Assembly: GCA_945903885.1 (NCBI GenBank)
Contig: CAMDPB010000001.1
Span: forward strand, 1-26,227
Direction: 5' to 3'
Length of the DNA: 26,227 nt
Source of the DNA: Candidatus Finniella inopinata
GTDB lineage: Bacteria; Pseudomonadota; Alphaproteobacteria; Paracaedibacterales; CAITNM01
Part shown: piece after piece, positions 7,194 through 15,611 of the stretch
How the letters are laid out: each line of letters starts with the position of its first letter
How positions within the stretch are numbered: the stretch's first letter is position 1
Notes under the pieces: model-generated
Databases searched by the model: none
Told to the model about the DNA's origin: nothing
The model's input: only the letters and a program-made list of their open reading frames with translations
Made by a program: the position numbers and the translations under genes

Positions 7194-8947
7194 GTTATGC
7201 TTATCCCCGTGTTAATCTGAAATCCAGGATTCCTGTATCCTGGCGGGCTTTCAATCCTGCGCGCTAAAGCATTTTCAACTGCTACATGCCACGTTGCTTG
7301 TTCTTTAAACTTGTATTGAAAATCACCAAAAAATACAGGATAGCCTCCTCGCTTAACAGGTGAATACGTTTCAAAATCTGGCTGAGTTTGACTTCCTGTA
7401 TAACGCCAGCCAACACTTGTGGCGATGTCATCTTTTGTATAATAAACCTGACCGTTTGCAGTGACTTTTGGAATATTCATGAGCGTTTTTTTAGGCTTAA
7501 AGCTATGCGATTCAGCATACATACACGACAATTGCGTTCCCCAAGAACCAATTTGGTTTTTCCAACCAAGCTCAAAACCCTTTTGGCGAGAACTATTAAG
7601 ATTAACGTATCTATTTTTTTTGTAATCAATTTGTTGTTTGTGATCGGTTCTAAAAACAAGCACGCTAAATGTGCCCACATTCGTTTTTTGAGCAACGCCT
7701 AAATTACCACCATGAGCCGTTTCATGTTTCAAATTCTTATTGCCATATTTTTTATCATTTAGCATATATAAATTAGGTAATTGAAACCCTGTGCCAAGGT
7801 GAGCAGAAAATTCAGTATCATCATAGGTTTTTAACAAACTTGAACTAAATGCGTATGCAGAATTGAAATGATTTGCTTTATGCACACGTGCCCAATTTTT
7901 CCACTGAATTGTGTCTTGGTTTAAATGAATTCCTTGAGCAAAAGCATATTCATTATTCTTCTGTAACCTGTCACCAGTAGGATTTAAAAGGCTACGGTGT
8001 TGCTCTAAAACTGGTTCAAAAATTAGCGAATCAGATTTTATTTTGGTGCCAATTTTGACTTTTGTGTTTTGCAAAACACAAGAAGAACCATTTGCTTGAT
8101 ATGGCGAAAAATCTTGCCTTATAACTTTAGCATGCAAAAATTTCAAATAAGGCTGTGCATGTTCACCTTTTCCTTCTAAATCAACGGCATAAATCTGTAG
8201 TGTCCTCTTTGATCTAGAATCATAAGGACTCGCTAAATATATATTGCTTCCTGTGGACCCAGATTTAACAAGTCCTACTTGCATAGCAGTTTTTGCGTGA
8301 TGATTTTCAAACCCAAACTGATTCAAGAAATACTTCTTTTCTGTTTCAGGACTTTTTTCAGTTGGATATTTAGTTTGATATCGTTTTGGTATGGAATTTT
8401 TCCCATGAAAATCACTGCTTTCTATGTGTTGTTGAATGGAAAATCCATCGGCTTTGTTGTTCCACCATAAGTGACCAGATTTGGCATAATTACCTGCGCT
8501 TAATTTCAAACCACCACTTTGACCATCTGGCATGGAAAATGGAAGAACATTAACTACCCCGCCAATTGCTCCGTTGCCATATTCAGCGCAATGTATGCCT
8601 TTTACAACTTCAACTTTTCCTGTTGAAAGTGGAATCAATGCAGCATCTGTTTCTGTTTCACCAATACTTAATCCTGACCAAAGCATTTTGGTGTATCTTG
8701 AAGCCGACCCTTGAATACTAATGGTGGTAAGTTGCCCAGGATTTCCACTAGTTGTAGTCGTAACACCGGGTACGTTCTTGATCTGTTGCTCTTCAAAACC
8801 ACTTGTTGCCGAGCCAGATGTTAATTCTTCTATAAATTGCCATTTAGGCATGCGTATCTCTTTTTTTGATCTTACGACAATAGGCGCCAATACCACGGTT
8901 GATGCATGCAACGATGCTGCAGAAATAATGCATAAAAACAAGCGCAA
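7187..8947 (-). CDS. btuB: TonB-dependent outer-membrane receptor, predicted cobalamin transporter BtuB
   Basis: A TonB-dependent receptor for uptake across the outer membrane. A signal peptide (RLFLCIISAASLHA) is followed by a candidate TonB box (VVLAPIVV) and a plug domain including SIQGSASRYTKMLWSG and VEVVKGIHCAEYGNGAIGGVVNV. About 450 residues of alternating barrel strands follow, ending on an aromatic residue (SITW). The frame is open from a GTG at 8971, but a TTG at 8947 with GGAG 8 bases upstream gives a cleaner signal peptide and 586 residues, similar to BtuB. The substrate call rests mainly on the cobalamin riboswitch directly upstream; the protein alone would support only a general TonB-dependent receptor. 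No inner-membrane BtuCDF genes are present nearby. Confidence 0.88.
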   Translation of the reverse strand: MRLFLCIISAASLHASTVVLAPIVVRSKKEIRMPKWQFIEELTSGSATSGFEEQQIKNVPGVTTTTSGNPGQLTTISIQGSASRYTKMLWSGLSIGETETDAALIPLSTGKVEVVKGIHCAEYGNGAIGGVVNVLPFSMPDGQSGGLKLSAGNYAKSGHLWWNNKADGFSIQQHIESSDFHGKNSIPKRYQTKYPTEKSPETEKKYFLNQFGFENHHAKTAMQVGLVKSGSTGSNIYLASPYDSRSKRTLQIYAVDLEGKGEHAQPYLKFLHAKVIRQDFSPYQANGSSCVLQNTKVKIGTKIKSDSLIFEPVLEQHRSLLNPTGDRLQKNNEYAFAQGIHLNQDTIQWKNWARVHKANHFNSAYAFSSSLLKTYDDTEFSAHLGTGFQLPNLYMLNDKKYGNKNLKHETAHGGNLGVAQKTNVGTFSVLVFRTDHKQQIDYKKNRYVNLNSSRQKGFELGWKNQIGSWGTQLSCMYAESHSFKPKKTLMNIPKVTANGQVYYTKDDIATSVGWRYTGSQTQPDFETYSPVKRGGYPVFFGDFQYKFKEQATWHVAVENALARRIESPPGYRNPGFQINTGISITW

Positions 8948-9024
8948 TGAATTGTCTCCACAGGTTCGCACAATATAAGCGCGTCACCCATGGGCTACCC
9001 TTCTGATCTCTCCCCGAAATCTAG

Positions 9025-9181
9025 AAAAAGTGACACTCTTTTTGCCGGTCTCCTGGCTGGTTGTTCATAGCGACATTTTCACCTTCCCAGATTGCTCTAG
9101 TGGCACAAAATAAAATGCGCTCCCAACGTACAGTTGGGGGGGCAGCTTCGGATTTTAACCGAATTCCCGAACACAAAAAGT
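9025..9181 (-). promoter_or_regulatory. Cobalamin (B12) riboswitch
   Basis: On the - strand the core shows the canonical elements in order: GGGAA (9168-9164), a CGG/CCG stem in place of the usual GGTG...CC, GCTGCCCCCCCAACTGTA (from 9146; one base differs from the common CCCCGCAACTGTA), a GGGAAGG segment near 9089, and the B12 box AGCCAGGAGACCGGC (9058-9044). An outer stem is formed by CTTTTTG (about 9180-9174) and CAAAAAG (9044-9038). Cobalamin binding should lower expression of btuB and the genes behind it. The start-proximal sequence up to the btuB ribosome-binding site (9024-8956) is the likely expression platform. Confidence 0.93.
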
Positions 9182-9194
9182 CATTCAACTTTAT

Positions 9195-9238
9195 ATAGAA
9201 AAAAAGTGACCGTCAAACGATCACTTTTTGATAAAATT
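9195..9238 (-). terminator. Rho-independent terminator of the 9248-10606 gene
   Basis: On the - strand AAAAAGTGATCG pairs with CGGTCACTTTTT around a TTTGA loop (about 12 pairs, one of them G-U) and runs into a stretch of T. It separates the upstream secreted-protein gene from the cobalamin riboswitch, so the riboswitch operon must have its own promoter in or just after this hairpin. Confidence 0.85.
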
Positions 9239-9247
9239 ATTCGGAAT

Positions 9248-10606
9248 TTAGGCAATTTTAATCATATCAGCAATTGATAATACTTCCTGTAAAGTTAAAA
9301 TTCTATGGTGAGTGCTATAAGCACCAGCATTTACATCTTCTATCATGATGTTTGGAGCGATAACTCCCAATTCATGAAGATACTTAATAGCAAAAATAAG
9401 TTGGGGCGCAGATGGCTGATAATGACCGCTACCACGATTAATTTTTGAAATTTTTCCATTTCTTACTTCCATATGCCCAACGCATGCAACTGGTTGCCCA
9501 TGACCACCGTCTGGGTAAAGATTGCCGTGGCATTGAAGAGCCCCAAGCATAGAGGCTTTTGTTTGAGGGTAAATACGCAATTCACCTAAGGGGGTCAATG
9601 CCCAAATCGTATCATCAGTATGCAGAATTTCTGCTTCTTGATAGATTATTCGATCTTGAATAGTAATTTTAGATGCTTCAGCTATTGCAGTATTAATCAA
9701 ATCAGCTCTACTAGAATTTCTATCAACATATAGAGATTTAATAAGGAAGTTTTCATATCTTCTATACTGATCCCCTTGTGATCCTCTACACAGTTGCTCA
9801 AGAAAGTCGCGATAAGGCTCAGCTAGCAAAACGGAAAAGTCATAGCTTTTTGGAAATACAGGAAGTCCATACACAAGTTCGGATATTTCTCTTGTATTAA
9901 CTATTCCTTGAGTGAATTCATCAAAATCGTCTTTTAAATTGATGCGCTCTTGTTGCCCTAGATATTCCTGGCAAAAACTACGAAATTCTTCACGTATATT
10001 ACGTCCAGCCTTCACACAAGCAAGTGCTAGTCCTAACTCTAAAGATTCTTCACCTGCATTCATGATCCAGGGAGATAATTTCTCTATTTCATATCTTGAA
10101 ATTTTTAGTGCTAATTCAGAAAAAGTTTTAAATTGTTGCCATTGATCAAACCCAGTCTTAGCTTGTTCTATATCAGAAACTGTAATTAGTTTTTCGACCC
10201 TGCTACTAAATAATTTAGCAACATTTTCCATGCTAATACAAAGTATTCTTCCAGCTTGTGCGCCAAATCTTGCTGGTCCATTAACAGGTCTGCTGATCCA
10301 GTCTTGAATATCACAAAGTGGGCCACCACAAGTTGTGCCTTGGGAAGGCCTGAATAAGCTTGCAGCATAGTATTCAACTATTTTATATTCTTCAGTTTTT
10401 ACTCTTTCAAGATTTTTTGCTTCGTGAAATGCATCAAATTGTTGTTTGCACACTTCTGGATCAATATCTTTAATGATCAAAACAACGGGTTTTGCATTTT
10501 GGAATAATTCAAAAGGATCAATAGTTCCTGTAGTTTCTTCGGTTGATGCAGAATGCACTTGTGAAACACACAACACAATCAACGTAAATAAATTAATTGA
10601 TTTCAT
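9248..10606 (-). CDS. Secreted protein of unknown function with C-terminal GHYxPS segment
   Basis: A 452-residue protein with a clear Sec signal peptide (MKSINLFTLIVLCVSQVHS, cut near residue 20). I do not recognise the middle (about 40-330), which is acidic and helical. The C-terminal ~110 residues have a recognisable pattern: IWALTPLGELRIYP, a His/Gly-rich stretch with HGQPVACVGHMEVRNGKISKI, then SGHYQPS at about 393-399 and a helix. I recall this G-I-x-x-I...SGHYxPS layout in diverse bacterial secreted or toxin-like proteins, but cannot name a catalytic activity. The ATG has AAGGA 9 bases upstream, and a TATAAT lies at 10655-10650. It is a single-gene unit ended by the terminator at 9195-9238. 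In a host-associated organism, an exported effector is one possibility, not shown. Confidence 0.8.
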   Translation of the reverse strand: MKSINLFTLIVLCVSQVHSASTEETTGTIDPFELFQNAKPVVLIIKDIDPEVCKQQFDAFHEAKNLERVKTEEYKIVEYYAASLFRPSQGTTCGGPLCDIQDWISRPVNGPARFGAQAGRILCISMENVAKLFSSRVEKLITVSDIEQAKTGFDQWQQFKTFSELALKISRYEIEKLSPWIMNAGEESLELGLALACVKAGRNIREEFRSFCQEYLGQQERINLKDDFDEFTQGIVNTREISELVYGLPVFPKSYDFSVLLAEPYRDFLEQLCRGSQGDQYRRYENFLIKSLYVDRNSSRADLINTAIAEASKITIQDRIIYQEAEILHTDDTIWALTPLGELRIYPQTKASMLGALQCHGNLYPDGGHGQPVACVGHMEVRNGKISKINRGSGHYQPSAPQLIFAIKYLHELGVIAPNIMIEDVNAGAYSTHHRILTLQEVLSIADMIKIA

Positions 10607-10649
10607 GTTTGAAATTCCTTGTTTTGTTTTTTACAACCTTTATGTGGTA

Positions 10650-10655
10650 ATTATA
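10650..10655 (-). promoter_or_regulatory. Possible -10 element of the 9248-10606 gene
   Basis: A perfect TATAAT on the - strand sits 44 bases before the ATG at 10606. The sequence upstream is A/T runs (A7-CTTGA-T7) that could also act as a weak terminator for the flavoprotein gene; no good -35 is seen. Confidence 0.4.
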
Positions 10656-10694
10656 TTCAAAAAAATCAAGTTTTTTTATAAATAATGTGTACGT

Positions 10695-11885
10695 TTAACA
10701 ATATTGCCCGGCAACATAACCTGACGACCAGGCCCACTGAAAGTTATACCCACCAAGCCACCCGGTAACATCAACAACTTCGCCAATGAAGAATAACCCG
10801 GAAACTTTTTTGCTTTCCATGGTTTTGGATGATAGCTCGTCAGTATCAACCCCGCCTACGGTAACCTCAGCTTTTTGGTAACCTTCGCTGCCATTAATGG
10901 TGACTTTGAATTGATGGATATCATTTGCCATATCAAACAGCGTAGTGTTTTTAAGGTCAGTAATTGCACGTGCATAATTGGGGTGGGTGGCCATAACTTC
11001 TACAAAGCGATTCGCAAAATAGTTCTTCAAAAAATTAGCTACGGTTTGCTTGCTATTTTTATGGGCAACAAATTCATGCTTCAAATCAACATCGGGCAAT
11101 AGGTTAATTATAATTTCTTCCATAGAAAATTTTTCCATATAAGACGAAATTTGCAATATTGCCGGACCGCTTAACCCGCGGTGGGTAAATAATATGTTTT
11201 CGCGAAACTGAATATCTTTGTAAGAAACAATTGAATTTTGTGAAACACCACTAAGCTGCGCAAATGTAGGAAGGGTTGATGTTTCAACTTTTAATGGCAC
11301 CAAAGCCGGTTGCGTTGCTAACACTTTAAGGCCGAATTGTCGCGCTATTTGGTAGCCAAAATCAGAAGCACCAATTTGCGGGATTGATAATCCGCCCGTG
11401 GCAATAATCACAGATGCTGCATGAATTATGCCTTCTGTTGTTGTAAGCACAAATTGATCATGCTTTTCAATTGCTGTAACCGTACAATTAAGGCGTACAT
11501 CAACTTGGCCCTGCTGGCATTTGTCCAACAGCATGTTAACAATTTGTTTGGATGATCCATCACAAAACAATTGCCCCAATGTCTTTTCGTGATATGCAAT
11601 ATTGTACGATTCAACTAGGTTTATAAAATCATGCTGGGTGTACCTGGCTAACGCTGATTTTGCAAAATGCTTGTTTGTGCAAATGTAGTTTTTGGGTGAT
11701 GCGAAAAGGTTGGTAAAGTTGCTGCGCCCACCGCCAGAAATACGAATTTTCTCACCAACTTTGGATGTGTGCTCAATAAGCATAACACGTCGACCACGCT
11801 TACCTGCAATTGCAGCTGCCATAAGTCCAGCTGCACCAGCGCCTATAACAACAACGTCAGTTTGGATTTTGGGAATGTTACTCAA
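10695..11885 (-). CDS. YhiN/HI0933-family FAD-dependent oxidoreductase
   Basis: A 396-residue flavoprotein of the HI0933/YhiN family, whose substrate is not established. The FAD-binding Rossmann motif VVIGAGAAGLMAA lies at residues 12-24, the family signature GEKIRISGGGRSNFTN follows, VIIATGGLSIPQIGASDFGYQIA is in the middle, and the C-terminal GEVVDVTGWLGGYNFQWAW completes the FAD site. Length is normal. The start codon is TTG, overlapping the stop of the CYTH gene by 4 bases (TTGA), so it is probably translated by coupling. The downstream gene begins after 88 bases of A/T-rich sequence. Confidence 0.93.
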   Translation of the reverse strand: MSNIPKIQTDVVVIGAGAAGLMAAAIAGKRGRRVMLIEHTSKVGEKIRISGGGRSNFTNLFASPKNYICTNKHFAKSALARYTQHDFINLVESYNIAYHEKTLGQLFCDGSSKQIVNMLLDKCQQGQVDVRLNCTVTAIEKHDQFVLTTTEGIIHAASVIIATGGLSIPQIGASDFGYQIARQFGLKVLATQPALVPLKVETSTLPTFAQLSGVSQNSIVSYKDIQFRENILFTHRGLSGPAILQISSYMEKFSMEEIIINLLPDVDLKHEFVAHKNSKQTVANFLKNYFANRFVEVMATHPNYARAITDLKNTTLFDMANDIHQFKVTINGSEGYQKAEVTVGGVDTDELSSKTMESKKVSGLFFIGEVVDVTGWLGGYNFQWAWSSGYVAGQYC

Positions 11886-12529
11886 GCTGCCACATCTGAA
11901 TCAATTAAATACTTGCCCTTCAGATAGAGCTGTTCATTAATTTGGCGTAACCGTAATTCAATGTACCCTGAATTAAATTCAGTTACTTTCATGCCCTTAG
12001 TTGCATTTGCTACTTCGCTTAAAAATGCTTCTTTTTGCATATTGTTATCTTTAGCTTCTAGCTCAAGGAATGTTCCAAAATCTGCAAACTCATCTATGGC
12101 AATAACAAATAAATCATCTTCGTAAGTTGTGCGTTTTTTGTCCAAAATTAAAAGAGTTTTTAAATTATTTATCTTTAAAAATTCTTCATAGGTGTAAGGT
12201 TCTGGACATTTGATAGGAATCATTTCTGCTAGCGTTTCAAACACGTGTGCTGATGAAAGCTCAAAAGGCAACGCTACATTATATTCATGACAAGTCACAT
12301 GCTCATTCACATTATTTGCGCCCAAGTGGTCTGGGTTAAATTTAAAATCTAGTGATTTGCCATTGCGTAATCTTATGAAAAATCCGTCTTGATAAAACAA
12401 TCCTTCAGAAGTATCCAGATATTCATCAACAACCCGTTTAGACGAAATAAATTCTTTGTTTTTTAAAAAATTATCCAAATCACTAGGCAGTACTTGAAAC
12501 TTTTTTTCCATTTCGATTGGGTTGCTCAT
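11882..12529 (-). CDS. CYTH-domain protein
   Basis: A 215-residue protein with the CYTH fold, a metal-dependent tunnel that hydrolyses or cyclises triphosphates (inorganic triphosphatase, thiamine triphosphatase or class IV adenylyl cyclase). The characteristic opening ExExK-like motif appears as IEMEKKFQV at residues 5-13, followed by YLDT, FFIRLRNGKSLDFK, LILDKKRTTYE and AIDEFADFGTFLELEAK, which provide the alternating charged residues of the tunnel. Which reaction it catalyses cannot be decided here. The ATG at 12529 has GGAG 7 bases upstream. It is followed by the YhiN-like gene with a 4-base overlap, forming a two-gene operon. Confidence 0.88.
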   Translation of the reverse strand: MSNPIEMEKKFQVLPSDLDNFLKNKEFISSKRVVDEYLDTSEGLFYQDGFFIRLRNGKSLDFKFNPDHLGANNVNEHVTCHEYNVALPFELSSAHVFETLAEMIPIKCPEPYTYEEFLKINNLKTLLILDKKRTTYEDDLFVIAIDEFADFGTFLELEAKDNNMQKEAFLSEVANATKGMKVTEFNSGYIELRLRQINEQLYLKGKYLIDSDVAA

Positions 12530-12542
12530 GCATGCTCTCCAT

Positions 12543-12574
12543 TATAAAAAAGCAGCTGAGAATTCAGCTGCTTT
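12543..12574 (-). terminator. Rho-independent terminator of the rhodanese-like gene
   Basis: On the - strand AAAGCAGCTGA and TCAGCTGCTTT form a perfect 11-base-pair stem with a four-base loop, running into TTTTTTAT. It separates the rhodanese-like gene from the CYTH/flavoprotein operon. The hairpin itself is symmetric, but the T run is on the - strand. Confidence 0.9.
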
Positions 12575-12594
12575 CGAGGTGTCTTTAATCTAAT

Positions 12595-13101
12595 TTATGC
12601 TTTAGTTTTTTCTTTAGTATCATCAGTAGGCTTGCTGTTTTCAGTCCACTCTTTTATACCGCCCGCATAGTGAGCAATGTTGGTGTATCCCAATCCAATA
12701 AGACGCTCTGCTAAAGTCATGCTTGCGGGACAGCTTACGCTTCCGCAGTATACAATAATTTCAGCTGTTTTATCTTTTAGTTTTTCGTGAATCTCTTTAT
12801 CTTCAGCCTGTGCCCCTAGGAAAATAGCTCCTTTAATAGCTTCGTCGCCGCTGCCACGTGCATCAACAATGGTAGCTTTTCCAAGTAGATTTTCAACTTC
12901 ATTTATTGTTTTTTCAGTAATAGTCGGTGCTGGTTTCGCTTCTTCCTTCTGTTCTGCGGGTTCTGCAGGTTTATCAGTCGTTTCAGTTGCTGTTTGGGTT
13001 GCTGTTTGAGTTGCTTCTGCTGCTGCTGCAAGATCGGCGCCTAAAATAGCTACTACAGCTAAACTAACAGCGGAAAGTAATCGAATCATTATGGTGTTCA
13101 T
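12595..13101 (-). CDS. Secreted rhodanese-like domain protein
   Basis: A 168-residue protein: signal peptide (residues 1-28, ending in Ala-Ala-Ala-Ala), a Thr/Ala/Glu/Lys-rich linker (about 29-60) including TQTATQTAT, and a rhodanese domain (about 62-152). The domain shows IVDARGSGDEAIKGAIFLGA (the usual Asp-x-Arg start), IIVYCGSVSCPASMTLAERL and GYTNIAHYAGGIKEW. The active-site Cys is at 119, with a second Cys at 124. The loop CGSVSCPAS lacks the arginine of classic sulfurtransferases, so persulfide transfer is uncertain. I use the ATG at 13101, with GAGG 5 bases upstream, rather than the in-frame codon at 13137, which would bury the signal sequence. The 99 bases to the divergent gpmI hold no clear promoter. 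Confidence 0.88.
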   Translation of the reverse strand: MNTIMIRLLSAVSLAVVAILGADLAAAAEATQTATQTATETTDKPAEPAEQKEEAKPAPTITEKTINEVENLLGKATIVDARGSGDEAIKGAIFLGAQAEDKEIHEKLKDKTAEIIVYCGSVSCPASMTLAERLIGLGYTNIAHYAGGIKEWTENSKPTDDTKEKTKA

Positions 13102-13200
13102 AAAATCCTCACGGTTAAAAGTTTGATTCATTAGCATTAGAGGGAAAAATCAGGCTAAAATCAAGCTATCAAATATTGAAAAATTACGGGCTATTTTTTA

Positions 13201-14712
13201 GTGAATCAAAAAGTTGTGTTATGTATTCTTGATGGATGGGGAATAGGACCGGAAGATGCCTACAATGGCATTAAAGCGGCTACTCATTGGCCAGCACTTT
13301 TACAAAAATATCCTAACACTCAACTGCAAGCTTCAGAGCATTATGTTGGTCTGCCAGATGGACAAATGGGAAATAGTGAAGTTGGGCACATGACCATAGG
13401 TCTTGGCCGGGTGTTGATGCAAGACTTACCGAAAATTGATCAAGCCATATCTAGCGGTGATCTCAAAACAAATGAAAAAGTTTTACAAGCAATAGAGCAA
13501 CTTAAAAAAACGCAGAGGCCTTGCCACCTTATGGGGTTGCTATCACCTGGTGGGGTGCATTCACACATGAATCATATAATTGAAGTCGCCAAGCTTTTAA
13601 GTGATGCTGGAATTACCGTTAACGTGCACGGATTTTTAGATGGGCGCGACACGCCACCTAAGAGTGCAGCAAGCTACGTAGGTGAATTTTTAAACGCAAT
13701 TGAAGGACATTCAAACATTCATCTAAGTACTTTGGGTGGACGCTATTTCGCTATGGATCGTGATAATAGATGGGATAGAATTGAACTTGCTTATAAGGCA
13801 GTAGTGCAAGCACAAGCGCCTAAATTTTCAAATGCTATTCAGGCTATTAATGCTTCTTATGAAAGCGGCATTACAGACGAATTTATTCTTCCAACAATTA
13901 GTGGAAACTACACTGGAATGCAAAATGGTGATGGGCTTTGGATGATTAACTTTAGGTCAGATCGGGTTCGGCAACTTTTACGTAGCCTTTTGGTTCAAGA
14001 TTTTTGTCAGTTTGACCGTGATAAAAATATTGATTTTGGGCCCGCTTTGGCGATGAATGAATATGCACAAGACCTTAATTCACTCATTCCATCTGTATTC
14101 TCAAAAGATATTATTCAGCAAAGCTTAGGAGAAATTGTTGCAAGCAATGGACTAAAGCAGCTACGCGTAGCAGAAACTGAAAAATATGCACATGTTACTT
14201 TTTTCTTAAATGGGGGTTGTGAAAAATCTTTTCAAAATGAAGAAAGGATCATGATCCCTTCACCCAAAGTTGCCACTTATGATTTACAGCCAGAAATGTC
14301 AGCAGCTGAAGTGACATTAACCGTAGTCCAAGCAATGGAGCGAAACGATCTTGGTCTTATTGTGGTGAATTATGCCAACACTGACATGGTCGGGCACACC
14401 GGCGTTATTGATGCAATTTATAAAGCTGTAGACTGTGTTGACGCTTGCGTAAAAACTTTAGAACAAAAAGCCATAGAACATAATTGGACTCTTCTAATAA
14501 CAGCCGATCATGGAAATGTAGAGTGCATGCGAGAAAAAGATCATTCGACGCCTCATACCGCACATACTTGTAATCCTGTACCATTTGTATTGGTAAATGG
14601 TGATGCTAAGCATTTAAATGCCGGCTCTCTTGCTGATGTTTCGCCAACAGTTTTAAGCATAATGGGGATTGCTCAACCAAAAGAAATGACAGGTAAATCT
14701 CTGTTGTGTTGA
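13201..14712 (+). CDS. gpmI: 2,3-bisphosphoglycerate-independent phosphoglycerate mutase
   Basis: A 503-residue GpmI, which interconverts 3- and 2-phosphoglycerate in glycolysis with Mn2+. It belongs to the alkaline phosphatase fold. Visible residues: Asp11 in ILDGWG, the phosphoserine nucleophile Ser59 in GNSEVGHM, the DGRDTPP loop near residue 150, GRYFAMDRDNRW, NFRSDRVRQL, and the C-terminal metal site ITADHGN with the later His in TAHTCNPVPFV. Length is normal. The start is GTG at 13201. Its stop overlaps the start of the next gene (GTG at 14706), making a gpmI-envC-ctpA-type operon, an order familiar from alphaproteobacteria. Confidence 0.96.
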   Translation: MNQKVVLCILDGWGIGPEDAYNGIKAATHWPALLQKYPNTQLQASEHYVGLPDGQMGNSEVGHMTIGLGRVLMQDLPKIDQAISSGDLKTNEKVLQAIEQLKKTQRPCHLMGLLSPGGVHSHMNHIIEVAKLLSDAGITVNVHGFLDGRDTPPKSAASYVGEFLNAIEGHSNIHLSTLGGRYFAMDRDNRWDRIELAYKAVVQAQAPKFSNAIQAINASYESGITDEFILPTISGNYTGMQNGDGLWMINFRSDRVRQLLRSLLVQDFCQFDRDKNIDFGPALAMNEYAQDLNSLIPSVFSKDIIQQSLGEIVASNGLKQLRVAETEKYAHVTFFLNGGCEKSFQNEERIMIPSPKVATYDLQPEMSAAEVTLTVVQAMERNDLGLIVVNYANTDMVGHTGVIDAIYKAVDCVDACVKTLEQKAIEHNWTLLITADHGNVECMREKDHSTPHTAHTCNPVPFVLVNGDAKHLNAGSLADVSPTVLSIMGIAQPKEMTGKSLLC

Positions 14713-15611
14713 ATGTTTTATTCTTGTTCACTTGTTTTTCAGTGCTTCGATGTGAAGTTCATACCGAAGTTTTTGAGCAAGTGCAAAAATGGAATAACAT
14801 ACAGCAGCAACTTGCAATTTTGTATAGTCAGCATGCTCAGATGAATGGTGATAAAGCTCATGATAAGCAAGAATTCTTTAATATACAGCAGCAATTAGGA
14901 GCAATCTATCTTGCTCAAAAACGTTATCAGCTAGGTTTTGGAACTGCCTTTCTTCCATCTGAAAAAGCTGTATACAACTATGTCAGAAAAAAAACATTCC
15001 TTGCTTTAAAAACAAAAGAGCTTGTGCCCTTATATAAAAAATATGTACAAGGATATCAAAAAAAATATGCTAGTGGAGAATTTGAGCGAATTCAAAAGCT
15101 TATCAAGCAACTAGAAGCATTGAATGTATTGCACGGAAAATTATTTGAACAACATAGCCAAGCATATGGAATAAAGCACTGGACAGATACACCAAAAATT
15201 AGAGAAATTTCTTCAATTCATCATTGGGTTAAAAAATTACCAGTAGGCAATGCAAGCAAAAAATTAAGTAACTTATTGAATTGGGTAACGCCAGTCGCTG
15301 GAATTAGAGAATCTTCCTCTAAAACGATATGGAGACCTCTTGCTGGAGCTATTGTTCTTTGTCCTGATGCTGGAATTGTAACATTAATAGGTCGTTTAGA
15401 AAGAGACATAGTTGTTTTTATCAAGCAGCATCATTTTACTTACGTTGTTATAGGACTTAACAAATGCCGAGTGAATGTTGGAGATAAATTGAAGCAAGGA
15501 GAGCCCTTAGGTTTTTGTGCAGATAAAGATCCAAGATTTGTGGAGTTACAACTATGGCGTGACGACATCACTCTAGACCCAGAGCCATACCATAAGGTTA
15601 TGCAGTTATGA
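14706..15611 (+). CDS. EnvC-like degenerate M23 (LytM) protein
   Basis: A 301-residue exported protein: a short signal peptide (to about residue 17), a Gln/Lys-rich helical region likely to form coiled coil (about 18-165), and a C-terminal LytM/M23-like domain (about 195-301) with WRPLAGAIVLCPDAGIVTLIGR, NVGDKLKQGEPLGFC and a final VELQLWRDD...DPEPY. The usual zinc ligands of M23 endopeptidases are not seen, as in EnvC-type amidase activators, so a regulatory role in septal peptidoglycan splitting is likely. The family call leans on gene order (between gpmI and the S41 protease). The coiled coil is short for EnvC. It starts at GTG 14706 (or TTG 14709), overlapping gpmI, and its stop overlaps the next ATG (ATGA). 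Confidence 0.75.
   Translation: MLNVLFLFTCFSVLRCEVHTEVFEQVQKWNNIQQQLAILYSQHAQMNGDKAHDKQEFFNIQQQLGAIYLAQKRYQLGFGTAFLPSEKAVYNYVRKKTFLALKTKELVPLYKKYVQGYQKKYASGEFERIQKLIKQLEALNVLHGKLFEQHSQAYGIKHWTDTPKIREISSIHHWVKKLPVGNASKKLSNLLNWVTPVAGIRESSSKTIWRPLAGAIVLCPDAGIVTLIGRLERDIVVFIKQHHFTYVVIGLNKCRVNVGDKLKQGEPLGFCADKDPRFVELQLWRDDITLDPEPYHKVMQL

Noticed and set aside
7477..7702. Open frames on both strands inside btuB
   Set aside because: They fall within the receptor's beta-barrel coding region and encode no recognisable product.
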